Source: Sphingomicrobium marinum
GTDB lineage: Bacteria > Pseudomonadota > Alphaproteobacteria > Sphingomonadales > Sphingomonadaceae
Direction: 5' to 3'
Length of the DNA: 64,000 nt
Assembly: GCF_026157105.1 (NCBI RefSeq)
Contig: NZ_JANPVQ010000001.1
Coordinates: 1 to 64,000, forward strand
Part shown: positions 8,889 through 19,156 of the stretch, piece after piece
Layout: each line of letters begins with the position of its first letter
Position numbering within the stretch: the first letter of the stretch is position 1
Position numbers and translations under genes: made by a program
Notes under the pieces: model-generated
Database searches by the model: none
Seen by the model: only the letters and a program-made list of their open reading frames with translations
Told to the model about the DNA's origin: nothing

Positions 8889-10283
8889 TCAAAGAACCTT
8901 GTAATAGCTGGCAGCCTGTTTGTGGCTCGACGGGCTTTTTGCGAGGCGCTGGGGGTCCCAGTCATAAGCATCTAGCTGGCCGTCGAACAGCGGTGCTGCC
9001 TTCGAAAGCTTTTCGAGAAGTACGGAATCGATATTCTCGTGGGCCCAAACGATCTTGCCGTTTTCGACTTTCATCAATGAAGAAAGAGCAGTGACAAACG
9101 GGATTATCAGTGCGTCTGGATATTTCCATTTCATCTCAGGAGTTGCGCGCTGGAAAAATGGAGTGACCGGACGGACACCGGTATATCCGCTCACGTCTTT
9201 GCCCTCCTCCTTGAGCTGCTTGAGCTTGGCCGGGTCATACATCTTTACGACGTTTCGGCGGCCAAACCGGAAGCCCCCATTGTTGTAGAGGATCGGGAAT
9301 CGCTCATAAATTAAGTCAAAAAGGCGTGGCAGATCACCCGTAATCTCCAAGCACGATTGCACAGTTTTGTGATGAAGTTGGCGCGCTTGGCCAGCTTGCC
9401 CGCCAATTGGTTGCGTCACTTCATCATTCAACATCAATGTGTTGAACTTGTCGGAGCATTCTCCTTTATTTCGGTAAATGTTTTGGGGGAGGACCGAAAT
9501 ATCAAGCGGGAGAAGATCATTAGCTGCGGCGAGGTTCAGAGGGATCCATGCCAACGCAACAATGTCACGTACCGGAATAGGCTTCGCATCATCTGCCTCC
9601 ACGACACCGGGCTTCCACTCTACTCGCTCGCTAAGTTCTTTGGGAAGAGCTTCTTTCAAGACGTCGTAGAAGCCCAACTTGTTCTGAAACGCTTCGGTTT
9701 TGACCTGCGTGTTAGCATTTCGAGCCTGCGAAATATCGAACGCCGCACGATCAAAAGCCTCTTGCGCACCTTCGTCGCTCGAACACGGGTAAATCAGCTC
9801 TACAGCAATGAGATCTTCGGGATCGAAAGTGATTTCGTCGATCTGGTCGCGATATTCCGACCACGCATCGTCCAACTGTTCCCAAGTGCGGATACGCTTC
9901 AGGGCTTTTTCGTCAACGATCTGGCTGAGAACAAAGAGCCCAATTGCGAAAAGATTGTGGCCGCCGTCCAAGACGCCGTCCACGAATTCTTTCTCGAACA
10001 AAATACGGAAACGGCCGCGTTGCAGTTCTTCGACTTCATGCGATGAAATCAACAGGCCTTTCGACTTAAAACGGAACAATTCTGGCGTGTCGTTTAGGGT
10101 ACCTACGATTGCCTCAATAATCGCATTACGCTTAGCGTTCCGAGGGTTAGGCGCCAGCGCTTTGCTGTCGAGGATCGGCAGCAGCTGACCGATATTCACA
10201 AAGCCGATAGCCCGACGGATCCCATCTTCCTCAGTATTCGGTTGGATCGCGACGTGAGCAAACTTCAAAATAAACGAAGACAT
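8889..10283 (-). CDS. AIPR-like protein (abortive infection phage-resistance family)
   Basis: A 464-residue cytosolic protein. Features resembling AIPR proteins are FRFKSKGLLISSHEVEEL (compare the FxxkNkGi-type motif), then GVLDGGHNLFAI (compare the DGG/NGxQT turn), and FDISQARNANTQVK (compare the (T)NsQ motif). AIPR proteins are tied to phage defence, but the mechanism is poorly defined. Base composition and codon use are more AT-rich than the neighbours, suggesting transfer. The start (MSSFILKF) is chosen because AAGGGA sits 9 nt upstream; an in-frame start 25 codons earlier would run through a hairpin. No partner gene is adjacent, so it appears to be a solitary defence gene flanked by housekeeping genes. 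Family call is moderate. Confidence 0.6.
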   Translation of the reverse strand: MSSFILKFAHVAIQPNTEEDGIRRAIGFVNIGQLLPILDSKALAPNPRNAKRNAIIEAIVGTLNDTPELFRFKSKGLLISSHEVEELQRGRFRILFEKEFVDGVLDGGHNLFAIGLFVLSQIVDEKALKRIRTWEQLDDAWSEYRDQIDEITFDPEDLIAVELIYPCSSDEGAQEAFDRAAFDISQARNANTQVKTEAFQNKLGFYDVLKEALPKELSERVEWKPGVVEADDAKPIPVRDIVALAWIPLNLAAANDLLPLDISVLPQNIYRNKGECSDKFNTLMLNDEVTQPIGGQAGQARQLHHKTVQSCLEITGDLPRLFDLIYERFPILYNNGGFRFGRRNVVKMYDPAKLKQLKEEGKDVSGYTGVRPVTPFFQRATPEMKWKYPDALIIPFVTALSSLMKVENGKIVWAHENIDSVLLEKLSKAAPLFDGQLDAYDWDPQRLAKSPSSHKQAASYYKVL

Positions 10284-10317
10284 AAAAAAACGTCCCTTCT
10301 TTGACAAAAGAGGGACG
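10284..10317 (-). promoter_or_regulatory. Terminator-like, SD-masking hairpin directly before the AIPR-like start codon
   Basis: On the minus strand CGTCCCT (10317-10311) pairs with AGGGACG (10297-10291), and the stem extends with CTTT/AAAG across one bulge. T7 (10290-10284) follows, and the ATG is at 10283. The stem contains the Shine-Dalgarno AAGGGA. The element therefore looks like an intrinsic terminator and also hides the ribosome-binding site. A second palindrome, GCTCGA-TCAG-TCGAGC, lies just upstream (about 10336-10351). This suggests attenuation or a small RNA made upstream of the gene. Confidence 0.6.
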
Positions 10318-10572
10318 GCTCGGCTCGATAGAGCGGCTCGACTGATCGAGCGATGCATTTTCGACCGAAACCGTCTCTGGTTTCAAAACGAGCCTATCCA
10401 GGCCCAACTCCGCGACCTTCACAGATCGCATCTAGGTCACTAACTTACTTAACTTAGTTTGCTAAAGAATAACTAGAAAGATTGCTTCTTCGCTTCTTTG
10501 CGCACTCCGCCTTAGCGCGCTCTCGAGTTTGCTTGCGGTTGCGCCGCAATCGCTTCCTGCTGCTCGGCGCTC

Positions 10573-12393
10573 CTAATTGTCATCCCCCATCTTAAGCGCC
10601 GCAATAAACGCCTCCTGCGGGATGCTCACACTGCCATATTCCCGCATTTTCGCCTTACCCTTCTTCTGCTTCTCCAGCAGCTTGCGCTTGCGGGTCGCGT
10701 CACCGCCGTAACACTTCGCCGTCACGTCCTTGCGCATCGCGCTGATCGTTTCGCGGGCGATGATCTTGCCGCCGATGGCGGCCTGGATGGGGATCTTGAA
10801 GAGGTGGCGGGGGATGAGGTCCTTCAGCCGCTCACACATGCCGCGGCCGCGTTCTTCCGCGGTGCCGCGGTGGACGATCATCGACAGCGCGTCGACCGGC
10901 TCCTCGTTGACGAGGATGCTCATCTTCACCAAGTCGCCCTCGCGGTAGCCGATCTGCTCGTAATCAAAGCTCGCATAGCCTTTGCTGATCGACTTCAGCC
11001 GGTCGTAGAAATCGAACACGACTTCATTGAGCGGCAGCTCGTAGATCACCTGCGCGCGGCCGCCGACATAGGTCAGTTCCTTCTGGATGCCGCGGCGGTC
11101 CTGGCATAGCTTCAGGATGCCGCCGAGATATTCGTCGGGGGTGTAAATCGTCGCCTTGATCCACGGTTCCTCGATGAAGTTGATGCGGTTCACATCGGGC
11201 ATGTCGGCGGGGTTGTGCAGCTCCAGCACCATCGCTTCTTCGGTCTTCGTGTGGGCGAGGTCCATCTTGTAGACGACGCTGGGCGCGGTGGTGATGAGGT
11301 CGAGATCATATTCGCGGGTCAGCCGCTCCTGGATGATCTCGAGGTGGAGGAGGCCGAGGAAGCCGCAGCGAAAGCCGAAGCCCAGCGCCGCCGAGGTTTC
11401 CATCTCGAAGCTGAACGAGGCATCGTTGAGCCTGAGCTTGTAGAGGCTGTCGCGCAGCTTCTCGAAATCGGCGGCGTCGACGGGGAAGAGCCCGCAGAAG
11501 ACGACCGGCTGGACTTCCTTGAAGCCCGGCAGCGGCTTTTCGGTCGGGTTCTTGACCGTGGTGATGGTGTCGCCGACCGCGGTCTGGCTGACTTCCTTGA
11601 TCTGCGCGGTGATGAAGCCGATTTCGCCCGGGCCGAGCTCTTCGAGATCGGTGCGCTTGGGGGTGAAGCAGCCGACGCGGTCGATCAGGTGCTGGGTGCC
11701 GGCCTGCATGAACTTGACCTGCTGACCCTTCCTGATGAAGCCGTCCTGCACGCGCACGAGGATGACGACGCCGAGATAAGGGTCATACCAGCTGTCGACC
11801 AACATGGCTTTTAGCGGCTTGTCGCGGTCGCCTTGCGGGGGCGGGATGCGATCGACGATCGCCTGCAGGATCGCTTCGATGCCGATGCCGGTCTTGGCGC
11901 TGGCTTCGACCGCGTCTTCGGCGGGCAGGCCGATGACTTCTTCGATCTCCAGTTTGACGCGATCGGGATCGGCGGCGGGCAGGTCGATCTTGTTGATGAC
12001 GGGCACGATCTCGTGGTCATGCTCGATCGACTGGTAGACATTGGCAAGCGTCTGCGCCTCGACGCCTTGTGCCGCGTCGACCACCAATAGCGCGCCTTCG
12101 CACGCGGCAAGGCTGCGCGAGACTTCGTAGGCGAAGTCGACGTGGCCCGGCGTGTCCATCAGGTTGAGCTCGTACGTCTCGCCGTCGGCGGCCTGCCAGT
12201 TGAGCCGCACCGTCTGGCTCTTGATCGTGATCCCGCGCTCTTTCTCGATGTCCATATTGTCGAGCACCTGCTCGCGCATCTCGCGCTGCGTCAGCCCGCC
12301 CGTCACCTGGATAAGGCGATCGGCGAGCGTGCTTTTGCCGTGATCGATATGCGCGATGATGGAAAAATTGCGGATTTTGGAGAGGTCAGTCAT
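10573..12393 (-). CDS. lepA: Elongation factor 4 (LepA)
   Basis: Ribosome-associated GTPase, 606 residues, the usual length. The start at [19 protein letters not shown] is chosen because it matches the LepA N-terminus; the frame extends 20 codons upstream without similarity. G1 [11 protein letters not shown]3 DTPGHVDF and G4 NKIDLP are present. The C-terminal LepA-specific domain ends with [22 protein letters not shown], the diagnostic motif. It back-translocates or remodels stalled ribosomes (family knowledge). It is divergent from the DUF1206 gene. Confidence 0.98.
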   Translation of the reverse strand: MTDLSKIRNFSIIAHIDHGKSTLADRLIQVTGGLTQREMREQVLDNMDIEKERGITIKSQTVRLNWQAADGETYELNLMDTPGHVDFAYEVSRSLAACEGALLVVDAAQGVEAQTLANVYQSIEHDHEIVPVINKIDLPAADPDRVKLEIEEVIGLPAEDAVEASAKTGIGIEAILQAIVDRIPPPQGDRDKPLKAMLVDSWYDPYLGVVILVRVQDGFIRKGQQVKFMQAGTQHLIDRVGCFTPKRTDLEELGPGEIGFITAQIKEVSQTAVGDTITTVKNPTEKPLPGFKEVQPVVFCGLFPVDAADFEKLRDSLYKLRLNDASFSFEMETSAALGFGFRCGFLGLLHLEIIQERLTREYDLDLITTAPSVVYKMDLAHTKTEEAMVLELHNPADMPDVNRINFIEEPWIKATIYTPDEYLGGILKLCQDRRGIQKELTYVGGRAQVIYELPLNEVVFDFYDRLKSISKGYASFDYEQIGYREGDLVKMSILVNEEPVDALSMIVHRGTAEERGRGMCERLKDLIPRHLFKIPIQAAIGGKIIARETISAMRKDVTAKCYGGDATRKRKLLEKQKKGKAKMREYGSVSIPQEAFIAALKMGDDN

Positions 12394-12506
12394 TTCGCGG
12401 CGTCGGCTAGCAGGGAAATACATCCTTGTCAGCAAAATCAGGAACCATGCCACCTGCCCAATCGTCTTGCCCTGAAATGGGGGAAACAGAACAGGGAGCC
12501 ATATTG

Positions 12507-13280
12507 ATGGTCAGTACCTCCGGATTGGAATCCACCGCCTCGAACCTCGAGACCTGGACGCGCATCGGCTTTTTCGCGCGCGGTCTCATCTACATCCTGC
12601 TGGGCTATGTCGCGCTGAGCGCAGCGGCGCCCGATAGCACGTCCGATCTTTTCAAGAGCGTGGAAGACCTTCCCGCAGGTATGGTGATGCTTGGTATCAT
12701 TGCCCTGGGTGCGATCGGCTATGGCATCTGGAAAATCATGAATGCCGTCCAGAACTACGAGGGCATCGACGACGACACCAAGGGCAAGATCAAGCGCTTC
12801 TTCTATATCGTCGGCGGGCTGGGCTATTTCATCCTCGCCTATCTTGCGGCCAAGACACTACTGGGATCGGGAGGGTCTGGCGACGGGACCGAAGAAGCCG
12901 CGCAGATGGCGCCGGCTTGGTTGGTCCTGACCGTTGGCGCAGGCATCCTCGTCGCCGGCGCTTTCCAGATCAAGAAGGGTGTCACGCGCGAATTCCTAGA
13001 GGGCCTGACGGGCGATACGCCGCCATTTGTTGAGTGGTTCGGGCTGGCCGGGCATCTCGCGCGCGGCGTCGTTTTCATCGTGTCAGGCTGGTTCGTGGTT
13101 CAGGCCGCGGGCGGCGACAGCGACCAGGCCAGAGGGCTGGCCGGAGCGCTGAGCAGTCTCAGGGATACCGGCACGCTGTTCACGATCTTGTGCATCGGGC
13201 TGATCCTTTTCGGCCTCTTCAGTCTTGTCGAAGCCAAGTATCGCGTCATCCCCAACAAGGATTTGCGTCCCCACCACTAG
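12507..13280 (+). CDS. DUF1206 membrane protein
   Basis: A 257-residue integral membrane protein with about six transmembrane helices in three repeated pairs. Each repeat begins with an arginine-containing helix start ([54 protein letters not shown]), the DUF1206 signature. The start is set by CAGGGAG upstream; an earlier in-frame start lacks similarity. Function unknown. It is divergent from lepA and upstream of, but not overlapping, the M16 peptidase gene. Confidence 0.85.
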   Translation: MVSTSGLESTASNLETWTRIGFFARGLIYILLGYVALSAAAPDSTSDLFKSVEDLPAGMVMLGIIALGAIGYGIWKIMNAVQNYEGIDDDTKGKIKRFFYIVGGLGYFILAYLAAKTLLGSGGSGDGTEEAAQMAPAWLVLTVGAGILVAGAFQIKKGVTREFLEGLTGDTPPFVEWFGLAGHLARGVVFIVSGWFVVQAAGGDSDQARGLAGALSSLRDTGTLFTILCIGLILFGLFSLVEAKYRVIPNKDLRPHH

Positions 13281-13401
13281 GCCTTCCGCCATTCGTCGAC
13301 CGCGATAGGCCGTTGGTAGACCACCTTTCGGCCACCCTTGCCCTTTGCCGTGCGCGCAGCCAACGTCGCGCGCGGGAATTCCTACGCATCGCGGAGATAG
13401 T

Positions 13402-16221
13402 ATGAACAAGTTCAAGACATTTGCCGCCGCACTCGCCAGTGCGACCGCGCTGACCGCCGTACCCTCGCTGGCCGTCGCGACCGATAATCACGTCGAGGCA
13501 TCGAACGAGGCGCTGCAGAGCCTCGTCGACCAGGTCAAGATCGAGCACGAAACCTTCACCCTCGACAATGGCCTTACCGTTATCGTCCACGAAGATCGCA
13601 AGGCGCCGATTATCGCGGTATCGGTGTGGTATAATGTCGGCTCGAAGGACGAGCCCAAGGGCAAGACCGGCTTTGCGCACTTGTTCGAACATCTGATGTT
13701 CAATGGTTCGGAGAACCTGCCGGGCGACTATTTCGAATGGACCGAACAGATCGGCGCCACCAATCTCAACGGCACGACCTGGTACGACCGGACCAACTAT
13801 TTCCAGAACGTGCCCACCGGCGCCTTCGAACGCGTCCTGTTCATGGAAAGCGACCGCATGGGTTACCTGCTTGGCGCGGTGACGCAGGAAAAGCTGACCA
13901 ACCAGATTGGCGTCGTCCAAAACGAAAAGCGTCTTGGCGACAACCAGCCGGGTGGTCTTGTTGGCTACGAAGTGTCGGAAGCGCTGCTGCCCGAAGGTCA
14001 TCCCTATCGTCACTCGACCATCGGTTCGATGGCCGATCTCAACAGCGCGACTCTGGGTGATGTCCAGAACTGGTTCATCGACAAATATGGTCCCAACAAC
14101 GCGGTCATCGTGATCGCCGGGGACATCAACGCCGAAGAAGCGCGCCCCGCCGTCGAGACATATTTCGGCGCCATTCCGCGCGGCAAGGTGAACAACCCGG
14201 CGCAAGCCGATGTGCCGACGCTTGGCGAAGCCAAGCGCCTGGTCATGTACGATCGCATCCCGACGCCGCGGGTGCAAAAGCACTGGGTGGTCGGCGGTCT
14301 CAATGATCCCGATGTCGAAGCGCTGGAAATTGCCGGGCGCATCCTCGGCGGCCTCGCGTCCTCGCGATTGGACGCGCAGATCGTTCGCGGCGAAGAAATC
14401 GCGAACAATGCTTACGCCAGCAACCAGGCGTTTCACCGTCTCGGCCGCTTTTCCATGGGCGCCGAAGCCAAGGAAGGTGTCGAGGTCAACGCGCTCGAAC
14501 AGCGTCTCAACGAGATCCTGACCAAGTTCGTGATCGAAGGCCCGACGCAGGAAGAAGTCGACCGCGCGGTCACCGACCTGTTGGCCGACCGGATCCGCGG
14601 GCTCGAGCAGGTTGGCGGCTTTGGCGGCAAGGCCAATGCGCTCGCCGAAGGCAAGCTCTATTCGGACGACAGCAATTATTATGCTGAAGCGCTGCAGGAA
14701 TATGCCTCGCTGACGCCCGAAGACGTGCGCGCGGCGGCTGCCAAATGGCTTGCCCGCCCGTCGGTAACCGTCAACCTCATGCCGGGCGAACGCGGCGAAT
14801 ATGAGGAACCCGAGGGCCCGCCGCCATCGAGCACCGAAGTGCGCGAATATGAAATCACCAAGCGTGAAATGCCGCCCATCGGCACGACCTCGGCGCTCGA
14901 CTTCCCCGATGTCGAAAGCGTGCAGCTTTCGAACGGCGCGATGCTCTATTATGCGCAGCGCGACACGGTGCCGGTGACCCAGTTGGTCATCGAATTCGAC
15001 GCCGGTTCGTCTGCCGACGGCATTGGGCGCGCCGGCCTTGCCAACATGACGATGGGTCTGCTCGATGAAGGTGCGGGCGGCATGGATGCGCAGGCGATCG
15101 CCGAAGCCGAAGAAGCGCTCGGCGCCAATATCGGTTTCGGCAACAGCCAGGATGAAAGCATCGCCAGCATGTCGGCGCTGTCGACGAACCTGGCGGCCTC
15201 GCTCGACCTGCTCGGCACGATGCTGCGCGAACCGACCTTTGCCGAAGGCGAAATCAATCGTGTGCGCAGCCAGGCGCTGGCCGGTATCGCTCGCGCCAAG
15301 TCGAGCCCCAACGGGCTGCTTGCGATGGCGCTGCCCAAGATCATCTACGGCGAAAACGATCCGTACGGCGCTAGCCCGTTCGGCGATGAAAACGCGATCA
15401 AGTCCTTCGATCGCGACGATCTGGTGGCCTTCAAGGATGCCTATATCCGTCCCGATAACATGGAGGTCTACGTCGTTTCCGACCTTCCGCTGGAGCAAGT
15501 CCAGGCTGCGCTGGAGGCCGAATTCGGTGACTGGGCGGCCCCAAGCGTCGCCAAGGGCGAGAAGGTCTTCCCTGACCGCCCGACGCGCCCGACGTCGACC
15601 CGCGTGGTGCTGATCGATCGTCCGGATTCGCCGCAATCGGTGGTTGCCGCCGCGCAAATCCTGCCGATCGATCCGACTGCCGACTTGGTGGACCTCAATG
15701 CCGCCAACGAAGCATTGGGGGGCAACTTCCTGTCGCGTATCAACATGGATCTTCGCGAAACCAAGGGCTGGTCCTATGGCGTGCGCGGTTCGGTGCAGCG
15801 CCGCGATGCCGATGTCGGTTACCTGATCACGGCGCCGGTACAAGCGGACCGCACGGCCGATAGCTACAAGGCGCTGGACTTCCAGTATCGCGACTTCCTG
15901 TCGGAAAATGGCGTCACCGACGCCGAACTGGCGCGCATCAAGGCGAGCAATATCGCCGCGCTTCCGGGGCAGTTCGAAACGTCGAATTCGGTCCTTGGCG
16001 GCATTCGCAACAATGTCGAGCTCGGCCGTCCGATGGACTATTACGAGACGCTCTCGGAGAAATATGCGGCGCAGACCCGCGAAGGCCTCGACGCGACCAT
16101 CCGCGATGTCATCGATCCCGATGGCTGGGTGTGGGTGATCGTCGGCGATGCCGATGTCGTCCGCCCGCAGCTCGACGAAGCGGGCATCGAATATGAAATG
16201 GCAGGCGATCTCGGCCTGTAA
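13402..16221 (+). CDS. M16 family zinc metalloprotease (pitrilysin/insulinase-like)
   Basis: A 939-residue exported protein. MNKFKTFAAALASATALTAVPSLAVA is a signal peptide, and GGAGA lies just before the start. The first M16 half has the inverted zinc motif HxxEH (FAHLFEHLMFNG), with the downstream glutamate probably in VVQNEKRLGDNQPG. A second, non-catalytic M16 half begins near residue 500, as usual in two-domain periplasmic members. Expected role: degradation of peptides in the periplasm. A terminator hairpin follows the stop codon. Confidence 0.93.
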   Translation: MNKFKTFAAALASATALTAVPSLAVATDNHVEASNEALQSLVDQVKIEHETFTLDNGLTVIVHEDRKAPIIAVSVWYNVGSKDEPKGKTGFAHLFEHLMFNGSENLPGDYFEWTEQIGATNLNGTTWYDRTNYFQNVPTGAFERVLFMESDRMGYLLGAVTQEKLTNQIGVVQNEKRLGDNQPGGLVGYEVSEALLPEGHPYRHSTIGSMADLNSATLGDVQNWFIDKYGPNNAVIVIAGDINAEEARPAVETYFGAIPRGKVNNPAQADVPTLGEAKRLVMYDRIPTPRVQKHWVVGGLNDPDVEALEIAGRILGGLASSRLDAQIVRGEEIANNAYASNQAFHRLGRFSMGAEAKEGVEVNALEQRLNEILTKFVIEGPTQEEVDRAVTDLLADRIRGLEQVGGFGGKANALAEGKLYSDDSNYYAEALQEYASLTPEDVRAAAAKWLARPSVTVNLMPGERGEYEEPEGPPPSSTEVREYEITKREMPPIGTTSALDFPDVESVQLSNGAMLYYAQRDTVPVTQLVIEFDAGSSADGIGRAGLANMTMGLLDEGAGGMDAQAIAEAEEALGANIGFGNSQDESIASMSALSTNLAASLDLLGTMLREPTFAEGEINRVRSQALAGIARAKSSPNGLLAMALPKIIYGENDPYGASPFGDENAIKSFDRDDLVAFKDAYIRPDNMEVYVVSDLPLEQVQAALEAEFGDWAAPSVAKGEKVFPDRPTRPTSTRVVLIDRPDSPQSVVAAAQILPIDPTADLVDLNAANEALGGNFLSRINMDLRETKGWSYGVRGSVQRRDADVGYLITAPVQADRTADSYKALDFQYRDFLSENGVTDAELARIKASNIAALPGQFETSNSVLGGIRNNVELGRPMDYYETLSEKYAAQTREGLDATIRDVIDPDGWVWVIVGDADVVRPQLDEAGIEYEMAGDLGL

Positions 16222-16252
16222 GCGCCGGGGTTCACTCTAGCCCAAGACAACG

Positions 16253-16291
16253 TGGGGCGCGTTATCCAAGCCGGGTAACGTGCCCCATTTT
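16253..16291 (+). terminator. Terminator of the M16 peptidase gene, inside the purK 3' end
   Basis: TGGGGCGCGTTA (16253-16264) pairs with TAACGTGCCCCA (16276-16287) over 12 bp with one G-U pair, followed by TTTT. The hairpin includes the purK stop codon on the opposite strand, so one sequence serves both genes. Confidence 0.75.
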
Positions 16292-17317
16292 GCGTCCGGG
16301 GCGTGCTTCGCGCTTGCCGTAGAGGTGCAGGTGCGCGTCCTCCTCGCCTAGCAGGCGCTCCCAGCTTTCGACTTCGCTGCCGATCAGGTTGTCCATCGTC
16401 ACGTGCGGCGCGACCAACCCGGTATCGCCCAGCGGAAGATCGCAAATGCAGCGGACATGCTGCTCGAACTGGCTGGTGAGCGCGCCTTCGATCGTCCAGT
16501 GGCCGCTATTGTGGACGCGCGGTGCGATCTCGTTGATCAGCGGGCCGTTTTCGGTGGCGAAGAATTCGACCGCCATTACCCCGACATGCCCCATTTCGCT
16601 GGCCAACTTGCAGGCGATGGCAACGGCTTCGTCGACCTGCTGATCGACCGGGTGGCCCGCGGGCACTTCGGATCGGCGCAATATGCCGCCGTCATGAATG
16701 TTGCGCGGCGCGTTCCAGACCTTCATCTCGTCATTGGCCTTGCGCGCGACGAGGATCGAGAATTCGGCGAGGAAGTCGACTGCAGCTTCGGCGATCGCAG
16801 GCTCGCGGTCGATTGCCTCCCAGGCATCCATCAGCTGCGCATGTTCGCGCACCCAGGCCTGCCCCTTGCCGTCGTAGCCCAGACGACGAGACTTGATGAC
16901 CAGCGGGTAGCCCAATTGCTCTGCCGCCGCGTCGAGGTCGTCTGCGGAATCGATAATGTGCCACCCGGCAACCTTGCCGCCCTGCTCTTCGATGAACCGT
17001 TTTTCGTGAGCACGATCCTGCGCGATGGCGAGACTTGCCGTGGTCGGCTGCAACTGGTCGCCGAGCGTTTCGAGCGGATCGACCGGCAGGTTCTCGAATT
17101 CGTACGTCACGACGTCGCAATCGGCGGCAAAGGCGGCGAGCGCATCGGTGTTGCCGTAGTCGGCGCAGACATAAAGGCTCGCGACGGACGCCGCGGGCGG
17201 ATCGGGGTCTGGCGCGTAGACATTGACCTTGTAGCCAAGCTGCGAAGCGGCCTGGCACAGCATACGTCCGAGCTGGCCTCCACCGATGATGCCAATGGTC
17301 GATCCGGGTGGGATCAT
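16262..17317 (-). CDS. purK: 5-(carboxyamino)imidazole ribonucleotide synthase
   Basis: ATP-grasp enzyme that carboxylates AIR to N5-CAIR in purine synthesis; 351 residues. The N-terminal dinucleotide-binding motif is [12 protein letters not shown]. Also visible are [17 protein letters not shown] (ATP-grasp loop), [28 protein letters not shown] and [15 protein letters not shown], all classic PurK. Start and stop codons of purK and purE overlap in ATGA, so PurE and PurK are translationally coupled. Confidence 0.97.
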   Translation of the reverse strand: MIPPGSTIGIIGGGQLGRMLCQAASQLGYKVNVYAPDPDPPAASVASLYVCADYGNTDALAAFAADCDVVTYEFENLPVDPLETLGDQLQPTTASLAIAQDRAHEKRFIEEQGGKVAGWHIIDSADDLDAAAEQLGYPLVIKSRRLGYDGKGQAWVREHAQLMDAWEAIDREPAIAEAAVDFLAEFSILVARKANDEMKVWNAPRNIHDGGILRRSEVPAGHPVDQQVDEAVAIACKLASEMGHVGVMAVEFFATENGPLINEIAPRVHNSGHWTIEGALTSQFEQHVRCICDLPLGDTGLVAPHVTMDNLIGSEVESWERLLGEEDAHLHLYGKREARPGRKMGHVTRLG

Positions 17318-17790
17318 TCGGTCGGTTCCTCCGCAATGCTGTCGGTCTGTTCTTGGCGCCAATCGTCGAGCCGAGCGGCCAGCGCATCGTCGTTCGTCGC
17401 CAGCATGGCGGCGGCTAGCAGCGCAGCGTTGACCGCACCGGCGCGGCCAATAGCCAACGTGCCGACGGGGATGCCCGCGGGCATCTGGACGATGGAATAG
17501 AGACTATCGACACCGCGCATCGCGTTCGACTGTACCGGCACACCCAGTACCGGAAGCGGTGTCATCGAGGCGGTCATCCCGGGCAGGTGCGCTGCGCCCC
17601 CGGCCCCGGCGATAATTGCCTTGAGACCGCGTGCCTTCGCGCCCTTGGCATAATCGACCAGCCGATCGGGCGTGCGGTGCGCCGAAACGATCTTCTTTTC
17701 GTAAGGAATGCCGAGCGCCTCGAGCGTCTCGGCGGCATGCCGCATCGTCTCCCAGTCCGACTGGCTGCCCATGATGATACCGACGGTCAT
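17314..17790 (-). CDS. purE: N5-carboxyaminoimidazole ribonucleotide mutase (class I)
   Basis: 158 residues, typical of class I Pur[17 protein letters not shown] carries the substrate-binding GSxSDW motif; SAHRTPDRL and [14 protein letters not shown] complete the active site. Converts N5-CAIR to CAIR, the product step after PurK. First gene of the purEK pair; upstream it faces the diguanylate cyclase gene. Confidence 0.98.
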   Translation of the reverse strand: MTVGIIMGSQSDWETMRHAAETLEALGIPYEKKIVSAHRTPDRLVDYAKGAKARGLKAIIAGAGGAAHLPGMTASMTPLPVLGVPVQSNAMRGVDSLYSIVQMPAGIPVGTLAIGRAGAVNAALLAAAMLATNDDALAARLDDWRQEQTDSIAEEPTE

Positions 17791-17906
17791 ATGCTTTCCC
17801 GTTATAACGGTGAGAGCGCTTGCGTGTAGGCCAAGTCAGGCATGAGGCGCAACGGGTGCGATAAGCCGAGATGATATGCGCGCCGACATCGGCTATGTTC
17901 GCTTAG

Positions 17907-18473
17907 ATGGCCGAGCGTAGCGACCTGACTAATGCCTCCGAGGCGACCGAGCTTGAGCGACTGCGCGAGGAGAACGAGGCCCTGCGCCAACGCGTCAGCG
18001 ATCTCGATGCGATGGCGCATGAGGATGCCCTGCTGAAGGTGCCCAATCGCCGCGGCCTGATGCGCGAAGTCGCCCGCTTCGTCTCGCGCGCCACCCGCTA
18101 TGGGGAGAGCGCAGCCTTGCTGTTTCTCGATTTCGATGGGCTCAAGGCAGTGAACGACCGTCATGGGCACCGCGCCGGCGACGCGGCGCTGAAGCACGTG
18201 ACCCGGCTCCTTGGCGATACCCTACGAGCGAGCGACGTGATCGGCCGCTATGGCGGGGACGAATTTTGCGTCCTGCTCGCCCATGTCGATGAACAGGAAG
18301 CGCAGGAGACCGCGAGACGGCTGGAAACGGTCGTGGCGGCAAGCGACTTCGTCTATGAAGACCGGCCCGTCCCGCTGGCCGTGACGATCGGCATCACGAT
18401 GGTGCGCAAGGACGATGATCCCAATACGCTGCTCGATCGCGCCGACAAGGATATGTACGCACGCAAGGACTAG
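17907..18473 (+). CDS. Diguanylate cyclase (GGDEF domain)
   Basis: 188-residue soluble c-di-GMP synthase. A short N-terminal coiled coil ([20 protein letters not shown]) probably drives dimerisation; the GGDEF domain follows. The active site RYGGDEF is intact. RASD five residues before it is an RxxD inhibitory site, so product inhibition is expected. There is no sensory domain. No clear Shine-Dalgarno precedes the ATG, so translation may be leaderless. Three PilZ proteins in this window are possible c-di-GMP readers (inference). Confidence 0.93.
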   Translation: MAERSDLTNASEATELERLREENEALRQRVSDLDAMAHEDALLKVPNRRGLMREVARFVSRATRYGESAALLFLDFDGLKAVNDRHGHRAGDAALKHVTRLLGDTLRASDVIGRYGGDEFCVLLAHVDEQEAQETARRLETVVAASDFVYEDRPVPLAVTIGITMVRKDDDPNTLLDRADKDMYARKD

Positions 18474-19156
18474 GCCTCGCCGACATATGCCCGCTGGCCT
18501 GACTGGAACGTGTCGTCGAGATCGTAGACGATCGGCTTGCCGGTCGGGATTTCCAAACCGGTAATGTCTTCGTCCGAAATGCCTGAGAGATGCTTCACCA
18601 GCGCACGCAAGCTGTTGCCGTGTGCACTGATCAGAACGCGCTTGCCCGATTTAAGCTCGGGCATGATGACGTCCTCATAATATGGCAGTACCCGCTCGAT
18701 CGTCAGCTTGAGGCTTTCGGTGCGCGGCACGGTAACGCCTTCGTAGCGGCGGTCGCCGGACATTTCGTAAGGACTGTCCTGCTCCATCTCGGGCGGCGGC
18801 ACATCGAAGCTGCGGCGCCAGATGTGCACCTGCTCGTCGCCGACCTTGTCGCGCATTTCCTGCTTGTTGAGCCCGGTCAGCCCGCCATAGTGACGTTCGT
18901 TGAGGCGCCAGTGCTTGGTCACCGGCAGCCACAGGCGATCCATCTCGTGCAATGCTAGGTGCAGCGTACGGATGGCGCGGCTCTGCATCGAGGTGAAGCA
19001 CGTATCGAAGTCGAGGCCCGCGGCTTTCATCGTGCGCCCCGCTTCACGCGCTTCTTCGACGCCCTTTACGGTCAGGTCGACGTCCCACCAGCCGGTGAAG
19101 CGGCCTTCGAGGTTCCATTGCGACTGGCCGTGACGGACGAGGACGAGCTGGCTCAT
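18470..19156 (-). CDS. gpmA: 2,3-bisphosphoglycerate-dependent phosphoglycerate mutase
   Basis: Glycolytic enzyme interconverting 3- and 2-phosphoglycerate; 228 residues. [26 protein letters not shown] contains the phosphohistidine RHG motif. [11 protein letters not shown] and [14 protein letters not shown] carry the other active-site residues. Its ATG overlaps the stop of the upstream M14 peptidase gene (ATGA), indicating co-translation. Its stop overlaps that of the converging GGDEF gene. Confidence 0.97.
   Translation of the reverse strand: MSQLVLVRHGQSQWNLEGRFTGWWDVDLTVKGVEEAREAGRTMKAAGLDFDTCFTSMQSRAIRTLHLALHEMDRLWLPVTKHWRLNERHYGGLTGLNKQEMRDKVGDEQVHIWRRSFDVPPPEMEQDSPYEMSGDRRYEGVTVPRTESLKLTIERVLPYYEDVIMPELKSGKRVLISAHGNSLRALVKHLSGISDEDITGLEIPTGKPIVYDLDDTFQSGQRAYVGEA

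Noticed and set aside
8730-8975. 81-codon plus-strand frame between DUF4403 and AIPR-like genes
   Set aside because: No ribosome-binding site, no motif, and it crosses the terminator and the AIPR-like gene.
13246-15843. 865-codon minus-strand frame opposite the M16 peptidase
   Set aside because: Shadow of the M16 gene, which has signal peptide and zinc motif; the antisense product is low-complexity and unlike any known protein.
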